Assembly (NCBI RefSeq): GCF_024198175.1
Contig: NZ_JAJVKV010000024.1
Span: 1-64,000, forward strand
Source: Pyxidicoccus xibeiensis
GTDB taxonomy: Bacteria > Myxococcota > Myxococcia > Myxococcales > Myxococcaceae
Length of the DNA: 64,000 nt
Direction: 5' to 3'
Both the position numbers and the translations under genes were made by a program. The notes beneath the pieces are model-generated. The model saw nothing but the letters and a program-made list of their open reading frames with translations. It did not search any database and was not told the DNA's origin. This document shows positions 52,961-63,958 of the stretch, one piece after another (within the stretch, counting starts at the first letter, position 1; every line of letters begins with the position of its first letter).

Positions 52961-55582
52961 TCACAGCTCGGCGACCACCTTGGCGGACAGCGTCCTTCCG
53001 GGGCGCTGCACGCCGTAGAAGTCGAAGGCGCGTGCGTCGGTGAGGTTCTGCGCGTCGAGCGTCCAGCTCAGCGTGGTGGGCCCGCTGCGGATGACGTAGG
53101 TGAGGGCCAGCGAGTGCAGGAACTGGGACGAGATGACCGTCTTGGTGTCCTCGCGGCCCAGCTTCTCCCACGCGCGGAAGAACGAGTGGACGTAGCGCGT
53201 GTGCCAGGTCAGCGACAGCGCGTCGCGCGGGCTGAGGACGTCGTCGAGCTGGAGCCGCGCGCTGCCATTGCCCAGCACGTGCGGCTGGTTCGGGATGCGC
53301 TGGCCCTCGAAGTCGCCGAAGGGGCCGTCGCTGGAGACGTTGCGGAGGTCCAGCCAGGTGACGTTGCCGTCGAGCGAGAGGAGCCCCTCCGGAGACGTCC
53401 ACCCGGCCGCGCCAGTGGTGCCCAGGGCGCGCGCGGTGATGACGTTCTGGTAGGTGAAGTAGCCCTGCTCGCCCAGGCGGATGATGAGCTGGTCCGCGAG
53501 CCGGCCGAACCCCGCCACGCTGCCCCGGAACGCGCCCGCGCGGGTCTCCGGCAGGTCCAGCGTCAGCTCGAGGTTGACGTTGTGGCTGGTCTCCCGCTCC
53601 AGGTCCAGGTTCTCGCCGGTGAGGATGCCGTCGCCCAGCAGCTCGTCCGCGCGCGGAAGGCGCGTGGCCCACTCGTAGGAGGCCTTGGCGGACAGCTGGC
53701 GTGACAGGCGGAAGCGGAGGCTGTCGCCGAAGCCGGGCTCGAAGGTGTCCTTGTTGAAGGGCACGAAGGTGTTGCTCGGCAGGAGCCGGTCCACGCGCAG
53801 CAGCTGGCCGTACAGCTTGAGGAACGCGATGTTCTCCAGGCGCCCGTCGAAGGCGTCCAGCTCGTACTCGGCGCCACCGACGAGGGTGGAGATGGCGCGC
53901 TTCCCGGACAGCGGGTCCAGCTCTCCCCGGGCCCTGAGCTGGCGGTCCTCACCCGTCCGCGTCACCAGCGTGGGCGCGAGCGAGAAGCGCAGCGCGTGGT
54001 CGGTGGCGAGGTTCCAGGCGAGGTTGAGGCGCGCGAAGCCCGTGCCCTGGTTCACCGACCTGTCGATGGCGCGCGACTCCGTCTCCCCCTGCTGGGGCAG
54101 CTCGCGGATGCAGCGGCCGTACCAGTCGTAGGCGCAGCGGCCCAGGTCCGCGAAGCGCGCCTCGCGCGCCACGTAGCCGCCCACCGCGTCGACGAGCAGC
54201 GACGCGCCGAAGGTGTGCTCGTAGCGGAGGGTGGCGCCCGCGGAGGTGTTGCCGGAGTCCACTTCGCCGTACTTCGCCTTCATCGCGGTGTCGTGCTGGA
54301 TCTCCTTCGCGGCGTCGCTGGCGAAGGCGCGCAGCAGCAGGCGCCGCGCCCAGGGGCGGTCCACGAAGCCGGCCTCGACGCCGCCGCCGAGCGCACGGTA
54401 GGCATCGTGGAAGCGGGGCAGGGTGGCGGGAACGGGCCGGCCCTGCGAGTCGTCCACCGTCACGTCGATGAGGTAGTCGTTCGGGCTGGAGTCGAAGAAG
54501 CCGCTGGCGCGGACGAAGAGGCCCCGGGACTCGACCAGGTGCCGCCCGCTCACCGTGAGCCGGTGCGTGTCGAAGGAGCCGAGCTCGTAGGACGCGGAGG
54601 CCCGCGTCCCCTGGATGTCGTCGATGGTGACGAGCTGGACCGCGCCTCCCAGCGCATCCGCGCCGAAGCGGATGGGGACGACGCCCTGGTAGAGCTCCAC
54701 GCGCTGGATGAGGTTGACCGGGACGCTGGCGAAGTCGGGCCCGAAGCCGGCCAGCTCCAGGGGGACGCCGTCGATGAAGAAGCGGACCTGCTCGTCCGTG
54801 AGTCCGGCCAGGGAGAAGCGGGCCCGGCTGCCGAGCCCTCCGGCGCGCTGGACGTTGATGCCCTGCGTGCGCGCCAGCGCCTGTCCCAGGTCCACGGCCT
54901 CGCGCTGCAGGTTCTCGGTCTCGATGACCTGCACCGCTTCGGCGGACTGCCGCCGGCGCTCCGCTTCGGACTCGCCCTCGACGGTGACCTCGATGGCCTC
55001 CTCGGTACTGGCCGGTGCGGCGCTCCCCTCGGCGGGGACTGCGGTGCGCGCGGGCTCGGGCGCCGCCTGGGCTGCGGGCTCGGTGCGCTCTGGCGCGGGC
55101 GCTACCCCGGCGGAGGCCTCCGTGTGCCTTGGAGGGGCCACCGTCTGCACGGAGGCCTCCGCTGTGGGTAACCGGAACTCGTAGCTGTACGCGATGCGCG
55201 AAGGCATCGGCGTCCCGTTGCGCTTCGCGGGCTCGAAGCGGAAGCGGAGCGCGGCCTCGCGGGCGGCCTCGTCGAAGCCGTGCCCCGCGGGCGCCAGCAC
55301 CTCTGCCTCCGTGACCTGGCCTCGCGCGTCCAGCGTGAGGCGCAGCAGCACCGTCGCCTCCAGTCGCGCGCGCTCCGCCTCGGCCGGGTAGGTCGCCGCG
55401 AAGAACTCCAGGAGCTTCGGCGGCTCCAGGGCCGGCGGTGCCGCGGGGCCGGCCTCCTGCTGCACGGGCGGAGGTGCCTCACTTCCGGCCCGCGCCGCTC
55501 CGGTGAGCAGCAATCCACCCAGCAACGCAGTGGCGGAAAGCCCGCGGCCCCACGCACGTACCCGGCAAGCGGCCGGTGACAT
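52961..55582 (-). CDS. mxcH: TonB-dependent ferric-siderophore receptor MxcH with N-terminal TonB-like domain, about 873 aa
   Basis: This outer-membrane beta-barrel receptor is predicted to import ferric myxochelin. A signal peptide (LSATALLGGLLLTGAARA) is followed by a domain resembling the TonB C-terminus (residues about 50-140: LLRLTLDARGQVTEAEVLAP, LRFRFEPAKRNG). Next come a Pro/Ala/Glu linker, a plug (VQVIETENLQREAVDLGQAL; RVELYQGVVPIRFGADALGG) and a long barrel ending in Leu (ARAFDFYGVQRPGRTLSAKV). ATG at 55582 is used; ATGs at 55603 and 55609 are in frame but would place the Fur-like operator inside the gene, and none has a good ribosome binding site. It lies between the DAHP synthase and the lipoprotein gene. 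Confidence 0.88.
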   Translation of the reverse strand: MSPAACRVRAWGRGLSATALLGGLLLTGAARAGSEAPPPVQQEAGPAAPPALEPPKLLEFFAATYPAEAERARLEATVLLRLTLDARGQVTEAEVLAPAGHGFDEAAREAALRFRFEPAKRNGTPMPSRIAYSYEFRLPTAEASVQTVAPPRHTEASAGVAPAPERTEPAAQAAPEPARTAVPAEGSAAPASTEEAIEVTVEGESEAERRRQSAEAVQVIETENLQREAVDLGQALARTQGINVQRAGGLGSRARFSLAGLTDEQVRFFIDGVPLELAGFGPDFASVPVNLIQRVELYQGVVPIRFGADALGGAVQLVTIDDIQGTRASASYELGSFDTHRLTVSGRHLVESRGLFVRASGFFDSSPNDYLIDVTVDDSQGRPVPATLPRFHDAYRALGGGVEAGFVDRPWARRLLLRAFASDAAKEIQHDTAMKAKYGEVDSGNTSAGATLRYEHTFGASLLVDAVGGYVAREARFADLGRCAYDWYGRCIRELPQQGETESRAIDRSVNQGTGFARLNLAWNLATDHALRFSLAPTLVTRTGEDRQLRARGELDPLSGKRAISTLVGGAEYELDAFDGRLENIAFLKLYGQLLRVDRLLPSNTFVPFNKDTFEPGFGDSLRFRLSRQLSAKASYEWATRLPRADELLGDGILTGENLDLERETSHNVNLELTLDLPETRAGAFRGSVAGFGRLADQLIIRLGEQGYFTYQNVITARALGTTGAAGWTSPEGLLSLDGNVTWLDLRNVSSDGPFGDFEGQRIPNQPHVLGNGSARLQLDDVLSPRDALSLTWHTRYVHSFFRAWEKLGREDTKTVISSQFLHSLALTYVIRSGPTTLSWTLDAQNLTDARAFDFYGVQRPGRTLSAKVVAEL

Positions 55583-55587
55583 GATTA

Positions 55588-55602
55588 TGAGAATGGTTCT
55601 CA
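55588..55602. promoter_or_regulatory. Fur-like operator upstream of mxcH
   Basis: TGAGAATGGTTCTCA is a 15-base near-perfect palindrome of the 7-1-7 Fur-box layout (consensus TGATAATGATTATCA; 11 of 15 identical). It lies 6 bases before the chosen mxcH start and downstream of a TTGACA promoter element. It implies repression of receptor and uptake genes when iron is sufficient. Confidence 0.65.
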
Positions 55603-55624
55603 TTTTCATCGCGTGGGGATGGAC

Positions 55625-55653
55625 GTGTAGTTGTCCAGGGCCGGCACTGTCAA
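55625..55653 (-). promoter_or_regulatory. Putative sigma-70-type promoter of mxcH
   Basis: On the minus strand TTGACA (55653-55648) matches the -35 consensus. A spacer of 17 bases leads to CTACAC (55630-55625), a weak -10. The Fur-like palindrome lies about 22 bases further downstream, near the expected transcription start. The elements fall in the 86-bp gap after the DAHP synthase stop. Confidence 0.45.
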
Positions 55654-55668
55654 GAACGCTCTGGAATT

Positions 55669-57042
55669 TCAGGCGGCGCGAGCGCGTGGCGTGTGTGGGA
55701 GCTGGAGTGACTCGGCCACCATGAACGCGAGCTGGAGGGCCTGGTCCGCGTTGAGGCGCGGGTCGCAGTGCGTGTGGTAGCGGCTGGACAGCTCGTCTTC
55801 CGACACGGGGAACGAGCCGCCCAGGCACTCGGTGACGTGCTGTCCCGTCATCTCCAGGTGCAGGCCTCCGGGGTAGACGCCCTCGGCGGAGGCAATCTGC
55901 AGGAAGGCGCGCACCTCCGAGAGGATGCGGTCGAAGGAGCGCGTCTTGTAGCCGTTGCTCGCCTTGTGGGTGTTGCCGTGCATCGGGTCGATGGACCAGA
56001 TGACGGGACGGCCATCCTTCCGGGTGGCGGCCATCAGCCGGGGCAGGCTCTCGGAGACCTTGTCCGCGCCGAACCTGCCGATGAGCGTCAGCCTCCCGGG
56101 AATGCCCTTCGGGTTCAGGACATCCACCAGCCGCAGCAGCTCGTCCGGCTCCATGGTGGGGCCGCACTTGAGGCCGATGGGGTTCTCGATGCCGCGCATG
56201 AACTCCACATGGCCGCCGTCGAGCTGCCGGGTGCGCTCGCCAATCCAGAGCATGTGCCCGGAGGTGTCGAGCCAGCCTCCGGTGTGGGGCTCGGCGCGGG
56301 TGAGCGCCTCCTCGTAGTTGAGGAGCAGGGCCTCGTGGCTGGTGAAGAAGTCCACCGGGCCGGGGCCGGGCTGCGGCGCGGGGGCGCCGTGGAGGGCATG
56401 CATGAAGCACAGCGACTGGAAGATCTTGTCCGCCAGCCCGCGGTAGAGGTCTCCCTGGGGGCTGCTCGCGACGAAGTCGAGCGTCCACCGGTGGAGGTTG
56501 CAGAGGTCCGCGTAGCCGCCCTGGGCGTAGGAGCGCAGCAGGTTCAGGGTGGCGGAGGACTGGTGGTAGGCCATGAGCAGGCGCCGCGGGTCGGGCGTGC
56601 GCTCGCGGGCATCGAAGTCCATGCCGTTGATGATGTCGCCGCGGTAGCTGGGCAGCGTGATGCCGCCCACCGTCTCCATGGCGCTGGAGCGCGGCTTGGC
56701 GAACTGGCCGGCGATGCGGCCCACCTTCACCACCGGCCGGCCTCCGGCGAACGTCAGCACCACCGCCATCTGGAGGAGGAGGCGGAAGGTGTCGCGGATG
56801 TTGTCGGAGGTGAACTCCTTGAAGCTCTCCGCGCAGTCGCCGCCCTGCAGCAGGAACGCCTTGCCCTCGGCGACCTGCGCGAGCCCGGCGGTGAGACGCC
56901 GTGTCTCCGCCGCGAACACCAGCGGAGGCAGGCGCGACAGCTCGCCCTCGACGCGGGCGAGCGTATGCGGGTCCGGATAGTCATCCGGCATGCACCTGAC
57001 GGGTTTTTCCCGCCAGGAACGAGGGGTCCAATCTCGGGTCAT
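55669..57042 (-). CDS. aroAA5: Class II (plant-type) DAHP synthase, 457 aa
   Basis: The enzyme condenses phosphoenolpyruvate and erythrose-4-phosphate, the first step of the shikimate pathway, raising chorismate supply for dihydroxybenzoate. Class II hallmarks are present: LLQGGDCAESF, KVGRIAGQFAKPRS, FFTSHEALLLNYEEALTR, HMLWIGERTRQLDGGHVEF and SSRYHTHCDPRLNADQALQL. The length fits the family. ATG at 57042 shares its A with the TGA of mxcG, so the two are translationally coupled. A DAHP synthase of this kind (named aroAA5) is known in the Stigmatella myxochelin cluster. The open frame continues upstream inside mxcG, but that part is a shadow. Confidence 0.92.
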   Translation of the reverse strand: MTRDWTPRSWREKPVRCMPDDYPDPHTLARVEGELSRLPPLVFAAETRRLTAGLAQVAEGKAFLLQGGDCAESFKEFTSDNIRDTFRLLLQMAVVLTFAGGRPVVKVGRIAGQFAKPRSSAMETVGGITLPSYRGDIINGMDFDARERTPDPRRLLMAYHQSSATLNLLRSYAQGGYADLCNLHRWTLDFVASSPQGDLYRGLADKIFQSLCFMHALHGAPAPQPGPGPVDFFTSHEALLLNYEEALTRAEPHTGGWLDTSGHMLWIGERTRQLDGGHVEFMRGIENPIGLKCGPTMEPDELLRLVDVLNPKGIPGRLTLIGRFGADKVSESLPRLMAATRKDGRPVIWSIDPMHGNTHKASNGYKTRSFDRILSEVRAFLQIASAEGVYPGGLHLEMTGQHVTECLGGSFPVSEDELSSRYHTHCDPRLNADQALQLAFMVAESLQLPHTPRARAA

Positions 57043-60000
57043 CACAGAGGGGCCGTTTCGGTGTGGGGGCGGGATGCTGACGGGGGAGGCAGCAGTCCCT
57101 TGGCAACGCAGTACTCGAGGTAACGGAAGAGGAGGGCGCGGTCCGTCGGCGGGCAGGAGATGCCGGTGCCGTCGAGCGCCTGGAGGACGCGCTCGCATCG
57201 GATGGGGCCCAGGCCGAACACCGGCTCGGACGCGCCGGAGCGCAGGTCGAAGAACGCCAGCGTGGTGCCGGTGTCTCCACCGCCGGCCTGCTCCGCGACG
57301 CGCGTGCGCCATGCGTCGAGGGGCGTCAGCTCGACGGGGTAGCCGAAGTCCTGGACCCACTGGAACAGCCGGGGGAGCCGCACCTCCGCCGTGGGCGAGA
57401 GGTTGAAGACGGTGCCGGGATGGGCCTCGCGCGCGAGGCGCACGAGCGCTCCGGCGACATAGTCCACCGGCGTCCACGTCTCGCCCACGTCCAGGTGGGG
57501 CAGGGCGCCCACGGGGATGCCGGCCAGCAGGATGCGCCAGACCAGGTCCTGCGGGTTCACGATGCCGGTGTCGGGCGCTCCGACGACACGGCCCAGCCGG
57601 TACACCGTCACCGGCAGGCCGCGCTCTCCGGCCTGCTGGACCAGTCTCTCCGCCACCCACTTGCTCTGCTGGTAGCCGTCACGCAGGCCCGTGTGGGCCG
57701 GCACGAAGTCCTCGGGGACGTCTGGATGGAGGTTCGCCTGCGGGGCCACCGCGAGCGTGGAGACGTAGTGGAAGGGCTTGGGGCGCACGGCGGCGGCCAG
57801 CTTCAGCAGCTCGCGGGTGCCTCGCACGTTCACCGCCTGGAGGCTGCCGTACTCGCGCACGACGCTGACCACCGCGGCGTTGTGGAAGATGGCGTCGCAC
57901 TCGGACGCCAGCCCGTGGAAGCGCGCGGCGCCGAGGCCCAGCCACGGCTGGGTCAGGTCCGCGGGGAGCGCCACGACTCGCGTGGCGAGGTCCACCACCG
58001 GAAGCTGCTGGCCCGCGAGGGCCTCGCGGATCCGCTCCATCGCATGCGCCTCGTCGCGGGCGCGCACCGGGCAGACCACGCGGGCGTCCGTCTGCCGGAG
58101 GAGCTGGTGCAGCAGGTGGGCGCCGACGAAGCCCGTGGCGCCGGTGAGCACGACCTGCCGCATGCGCACCGGGTGCGGCTCGGCGGCCTTCAGCTGCGGG
58201 ACGACGTCCTCGGGCAGCTCGGCATCCGCGAGCATGGCGGCGGTGAGCCCGCCGGCCTCCGGTGCTGCTTCGCTGCCCTGCTCCAGGGCCCGCGCCAGTC
58301 CGGCGGCGGTGGGGTGACGGAACACCGTGGCGACGGCCACCTCGCGGCCCAGCTCGACGCTGAGCCGGTTCGCCACCTGGATGCTCTGGAGCGACTGGCC
58401 GCCCAGGTCGAAGAAGTCGTCCCGGGCCGACACGCCGCTCACGCCGAGCACCTGCTCCCAGACGCGCAGCACCAGGCCTTCCAGCCCCGAGGCCGCCTGG
58501 CTCACCGGCGTGGGCTCCTCCGCGGGCAGGGTGCGGCGCAGCGAGGACCGGTCGAGCTTCCCGGTGGGCGTCCGGGGCAGCCGCTCGGAGAAGACGAAGG
58601 TGCCGGGCACCATGGGCGCGGGCAGGCGGGTGAGCAGCTGCGCGCGCAGCTCCGCCACCGACGGCGCCGGGGCCTCGGCCACCAGGAACGCGCACAGCCG
58701 CCGCGAGCCTCCCGGCAGCACCTGCCCGACCACCGCGGCCTCGCGCACACGTGGCAGGCCGAGCAGCACGGTCTCGACCTCGGACGGGTCGATGCGGTGA
58801 CCGCTGATCTTGAACTCGTCGTCGACCCGGCCGACGAACACGAGCTGTCCGTCCTCGCGCAGCCGGGCCCGGTCACCCGTCCGGTAGGCGCGAGGCGAGC
58901 CGGGCAGCGCGTCGAGGCTGACGAACCGCGCCGCGTCCAGCTCCGGGCGCCGCAGGTAGCCACGGGACAGGCCCCGGCCCAGCAGGTACAGCTCTCCCTC
59001 GTCGCCCGGTGCGGAGACGTTGCCCTGCGCGTCGACGAGCACCGCGAACACGCCGGGAAGCGGCCGGCCGATGGGGACCTCGTCGGTGGCCTCGGTGCTG
59101 CCGCTGAGCGTGGCGACGGTGGCGACCACCGTGGCCTCGGTGGGGCCGTAGGTGTTGAGCAGCTGCACGGCGGGGCCGACGGCGGCGCACCAGCGGGAGA
59201 CGCGCTCGGGCAGCGCGGCCTCTCCGCCGATGATGACCGTCCGCAGGGTGGAGGGCAGGCGGGCCGAGCCCGTCGACACGCTGTAGGCCAGCTCGTGCCA
59301 GAAGGCCGTGGGCAGGTCGAGCACGGTGATGCGGTGCTCGGCGCAGGCCTCGAGCAGCCTCGGCACGGACTGGAGCATCTCATCGGTGCGCAGTACCAGC
59401 CGCGCCCCGGCGCACAGGGTGAGGAAGATCTCCTCCACGCTGGCATCGAAGTGCAGCGGGGCGAACTGCAGCACGGTGTCTGCACCGGTGATTCCGTACC
59501 GCTGCGTGGCGCCCGCGACGAAGTGGGCCAGCGCGCCCCGGTCGATCTGCACGCCGTTGGGCTGGCCCGTCGAGCCCGAGGTGTAGATGACATACGCGAG
59601 CTGCTCGTCCTCGCTCCGGGACGACGGGGGCGTCGGCCCCTGGGGCAGCTCCGTCCTCCGCACCGCGAGGTTGCCGGGAGCCGTCGGGCCCGCGCCCTGC
59701 ACCGGGGCCGCGCCCTCTGTGGTGATCATCAAGTCGGGGGCGGCGTCGGCGAGGATGGCCGCCGTCCTGGAGGCCGGGCCGAACGGGTCGATGGGCAGGT
59801 AGCCCGCGCCGGCGAAGAGCACACCCAGCGCCGCGACGATGGCGTCCAGGCTCCGGGGGAGCATGACGGCCACGGGGGTGTTGGGCCGCACGCCCTCGGC
59901 GATGAGCCGGTCCGCCAGGTGCTGGGCTGCCGTCAGGACCTGGCCATAGGTCAGCCGATGCGCCCCGTGCTCCAGGGCGATGGTATCGGGGCGCGCCAGG

Positions 60001-61403
60001 GCGCGCTCGAGAAAGAGCCCCAGCACGGAGCGCGCGGGCCCGGGAAGCGGCCCGCCGTCGAGCATGGACGTGCGCCCCTCTTCGAAGGGAGCGCGACTCC
60101 GGCGCGGCAAGGTCCGGCCCACCGCCTGCTCGGGCTCGTTGACCGACGTCTCCAGGAACTGGAGGAAGTCGCGCTGATGCGCGCCCAGCGTTTCGACGCC
60201 GTAGCACACGGGATTGGCGTCGAAGTCGACGCGGATGCCGCCGCCGTCGGACCGGGCGTACATGCCAATCGACAGGTCCTCCACGGGACCTGCGGAGAGG
60301 TTGTGCGCGACGGCCGGCATCCCGGCGAAGCGCAGGGCGTAGTCGAACGGCATGATGTTGACGACGGGGCCGAACAGCCGGCGCTGTCCGCCCACCCGCC
60401 GCAAGTCCCGGCGCAGCTGCTCATACCGGTAGCGCAGGTGGGGCCGCATGGCGCGCAGCTCCGTCGCCACTTCACGGGCGAGCGCGAGCAGCCCCTGCTC
60501 CGGCCGCACCGCCACGCGCAGCGGCACGATGTTCATCGCCATGCACGGCACGCGCAGGGCGGCCGAGCCCAGCCGCGACATCACCGGCAGGCCCAGCACC
60601 ACCTCGGGGGCGTCCGTCAGGCGGTGCAGCCACGCGGCGGTGGTCGCCAGCACCAGGTCCGGCCAGGTCAGCCCCGCCTGACGCGCGGCCGCCTGCAGCC
60701 GCTCCAGCTCGGCGGGGAGCAGGTGCTGCGTCCGGCGCACGAAGGTGGCCGACATGGGCGCGGGCTCTGAAAGGCTGACCGGCGTGGGGCCGTTGGCGAA
60801 GCGCCCCGTCCAGAAGGCGCGGTCCAGCTCCGGCTGGGGGCCCGCCCGGTAGGCCGCGTCCTCGTCCAGCACTGCGCGCAGCGAGCCGAAGCCCCCGGTG
60901 GCGGGACGCCCCGTCACCCGGGCCGTGTAGAGGTCCGCCACCCGCCGGGCCACCAGCGAGAAGCCGTACCCGTCCAGGGCGATGTGGTGCACGCGCTGGA
61001 ACCAGAAGAAGCGGTCCGGCGCGGCCTTGAACAGCGCCTCCGCGAAGAGCGGCCCGCGGGCCAGCTCCACGGTCCGCGTCAGGTCCTCCTGCATCCAGGC
61101 GCGCGCGGCCGCCCACGGGTCGGACGCCTCGCTGACGTCGACCACGTGCAGGGGCCAGTCCGTCCGGGGCTCGATGAACTGCACGGGCCCTCCCGCCGCG
61201 GACACGAAGCGCGAGTGCAGCGCCTCCGCCTCGCCCACCGCCTGGCGCAGCGCGGGCTCGAAGCTGCTCGGGTCCACGGGCCCGCGGATCTCGATGCACT
61301 CACCGGCGTTGTACACGGGGCTCTTGAGGTCGAACTGCTGTCCCACCCAGATGCCGTGCTGGGCCGCGGACAACGGCCAGGGTGCTGCCATGGGGTCGCG
61401 CAT
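57042..61403 (-). CDS. mxcG: Myxochelin NRPS MxcG (C-A-T-reductase), 1453 aa
   Basis: MxcG joins two dihydroxybenzoyl groups to lysine and releases the product by reduction. Condensation domain: residues 10-430 (HHIALDG near 137). Adenylation domain: about 480-950 (YTSGSTGQPNG near 610), with pocket DAEDIGTVVK, the lysine code known for this enzyme. Carrier: FFDLGGQSLQSIQV near 1001. The C-terminal NAD(P)H-dependent thioester reductase begins at VLTGATGFVGAHLLHQLL near 1084 and carries the short-chain dehydrogenase YQQSKW motif. ATG at 61403 with GGAG nine bases upstream is preferred; it overlaps no essential part of mxcF, whose stop is 17 bp upstream. The stop overlaps the DAHP synthase start. 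Confidence 0.95.
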   Translation of the reverse strand: MRDPMAAPWPLSAAQHGIWVGQQFDLKSPVYNAGECIEIRGPVDPSSFEPALRQAVGEAEALHSRFVSAAGGPVQFIEPRTDWPLHVVDVSEASDPWAAARAWMQEDLTRTVELARGPLFAEALFKAAPDRFFWFQRVHHIALDGYGFSLVARRVADLYTARVTGRPATGGFGSLRAVLDEDAAYRAGPQPELDRAFWTGRFANGPTPVSLSEPAPMSATFVRRTQHLLPAELERLQAAARQAGLTWPDLVLATTAAWLHRLTDAPEVVLGLPVMSRLGSAALRVPCMAMNIVPLRVAVRPEQGLLALAREVATELRAMRPHLRYRYEQLRRDLRRVGGQRRLFGPVVNIMPFDYALRFAGMPAVAHNLSAGPVEDLSIGMYARSDGGGIRVDFDANPVCYGVETLGAHQRDFLQFLETSVNEPEQAVGRTLPRRSRAPFEEGRTSMLDGGPLPGPARSVLGLFLERALARPDTIALEHGAHRLTYGQVLTAAQHLADRLIAEGVRPNTPVAVMLPRSLDAIVAALGVLFAGAGYLPIDPFGPASRTAAILADAAPDLMITTEGAAPVQGAGPTAPGNLAVRRTELPQGPTPPSSRSEDEQLAYVIYTSGSTGQPNGVQIDRGALAHFVAGATQRYGITGADTVLQFAPLHFDASVEEIFLTLCAGARLVLRTDEMLQSVPRLLEACAEHRITVLDLPTAFWHELAYSVSTGSARLPSTLRTVIIGGEAALPERVSRWCAAVGPAVQLLNTYGPTEATVVATVATLSGSTEATDEVPIGRPLPGVFAVLVDAQGNVSAPGDEGELYLLGRGLSRGYLRRPELDAARFVSLDALPGSPRAYRTGDRARLREDGQLVFVGRVDDEFKISGHRIDPSEVETVLLGLPRVREAAVVGQVLPGGSRRLCAFLVAEAPAPSVAELRAQLLTRLPAPMVPGTFVFSERLPRTPTGKLDRSSLRRTLPAEEPTPVSQAASGLEGLVLRVWEQVLGVSGVSARDDFFDLGGQSLQSIQVANRLSVELGREVAVATVFRHPTAAGLARALEQGSEAAPEAGGLTAAMLADAELPEDVVPQLKAAEPHPVRMRQVVLTGATGFVGAHLLHQLLRQTDARVVCPVRARDEAHAMERIREALAGQQLPVVDLATRVVALPADLTQPWLGLGAARFHGLASECDAIFHNAAVVSVVREYGSLQAVNVRGTRELLKLAAAVRPKPFHYVSTLAVAPQANLHPDVPEDFVPAHTGLRDGYQQSKWVAERLVQQAGERGLPVTVYRLGRVVGAPDTGIVNPQDLVWRILLAGIPVGALPHLDVGETWTPVDYVAGALVRLAREAHPGTVFNLSPTAEVRLPRLFQWVQDFGYPVELTPLDAWRTRVAEQAGGGDTGTTLAFFDLRSGASEPVFGLGPIRCERVLQALDGTGISCPPTDRALLFRYLEYCVAKGLLPPPSASRPHTETAPL

Positions 61404-61420
61404 GGACGGAGGCTCCAGGG

Positions 61421-62302
61421 TCAGGCGTCGGACAGCAGCGCGAACCACTCTTTGAGGGTGGGGCGCTCGGCCAGGTCCACGAAGGTCAGCTCCGCGCCGG
61501 CGTTCCGCCACCGCTCGACCAGCGTCATGATGCGGATGGAGTCGAGCCCCCGCTCGAGCAGGTTCTCCTCTTCACCCAGCTCCGCCAGGGGCACCTGCAG
61601 CAGCTCCCCCACCTCTTCGCGGATGCGGTTGCGGCTCAGTGGCTTGGGGCCCGCCTGCACCGGGGCGGGGCCCAGCGCGTCGATGACCTGCTGCGTGGTG
61701 GGGGTGACGGCGCACAGCTGCGCCGCGTAGCTGAGGGCCAGCTGGTGGTGGGCCAGGGAGAAGTCGCCCAGCGCATCCGCGACGAGGAACGGCCTCACGT
61801 CGCTCATGAACGCGTCGCTGGCCGTCTGGAGGCAGCCGATGTGGGCGTAGATGCCGCAGATGAGCAGCTGATCCCTCCCGCGCTCGCGCATGAGGTCGTG
61901 GAGCTCGGTCTTCCGGAACGCGCTGTAGCGCCACTTGGTGAGGCGGATGTCGTCTTCGGCCGGGGCCAGCGCGTCGATGATCTGCTTCTGCTCGGTGCCC
62001 CCGTTGATGCCGGCGCCCCAGAAGTCCAGCAGCAGCCCGCGCTGCTCGGGCGTCTGCCCTCCGGGCTGGGCCGAGTAGACGACGGGGATGCCCAGCGCGC
62101 GGCAGTGCTGCCGGAGCCGCTGGATGTTGGCCACCAGCTCCGTCACCGGAGACTGGCCGGCCGCGAAGACGTCGACGAAGTAGCGCTGCATGTCGTGGAT
62201 CAGCAGCGCCGCGCGGCGGGGCTCGGGCGTCCAGGAGACCTTGTTCTTGGGCAGGTCTGCCGGGCCGGGCATGGGGTAGGGGGCGATGGCGGGGAGCGCC
62301 AT
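61421..62302 (-). CDS. mxcF: Bifunctional isochorismatase / aryl carrier protein MxcF, 293 aa
   Basis: This is an EntB homologue. The N-terminal isochorismatase (residues about 1-210) hydrolyses isochorismate to 2,3-dihydro-2,3-dihydroxybenzoate: LLIHDMQRYFVDVF with the catalytic Asp, PEQRGLLLDFWG, and LTKWRYSAFRKTEL with the conserved Lys, then GIYAHIGC. The C-terminal aryl carrier (residues about 220-290) has the phosphopantetheine serine in ERGLDSIRIMTLVERW and presents dihydroxybenzoate to MxcG. AAAGGAA lies just upstream of the ATG. It starts 18 bp after the mxcE stop. Confidence 0.95.
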   Translation of the reverse strand: MALPAIAPYPMPGPADLPKNKVSWTPEPRRAALLIHDMQRYFVDVFAAGQSPVTELVANIQRLRQHCRALGIPVVYSAQPGGQTPEQRGLLLDFWGAGINGGTEQKQIIDALAPAEDDIRLTKWRYSAFRKTELHDLMRERGRDQLLICGIYAHIGCLQTASDAFMSDVRPFLVADALGDFSLAHHQLALSYAAQLCAVTPTTQQVIDALGPAPVQAGPKPLSRNRIREEVGELLQVPLAELGEEENLLERGLDSIRIMTLVERWRNAGAELTFVDLAERPTLKEWFALLSDA

Positions 62303-62320
62303 GGGGGGATTCCTTTCAGC

Positions 62321-63954
<1,634 letters not shown>

Positions 63955-63958
<4 letters not shown>

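Noticed and set aside
52902..53672. Upstream extension of the lipoprotein frame
   Set aside because: It overlaps the receptor barrel, and the lipoprotein signal peptide begins at the ATG at 52901.
57043..57660. Upstream extension of the DAHP synthase frame
   Set aside because: It lies within the mxcG reductase domain and has no family similarity; the coupled ATG at 57042 fits the known protein length.
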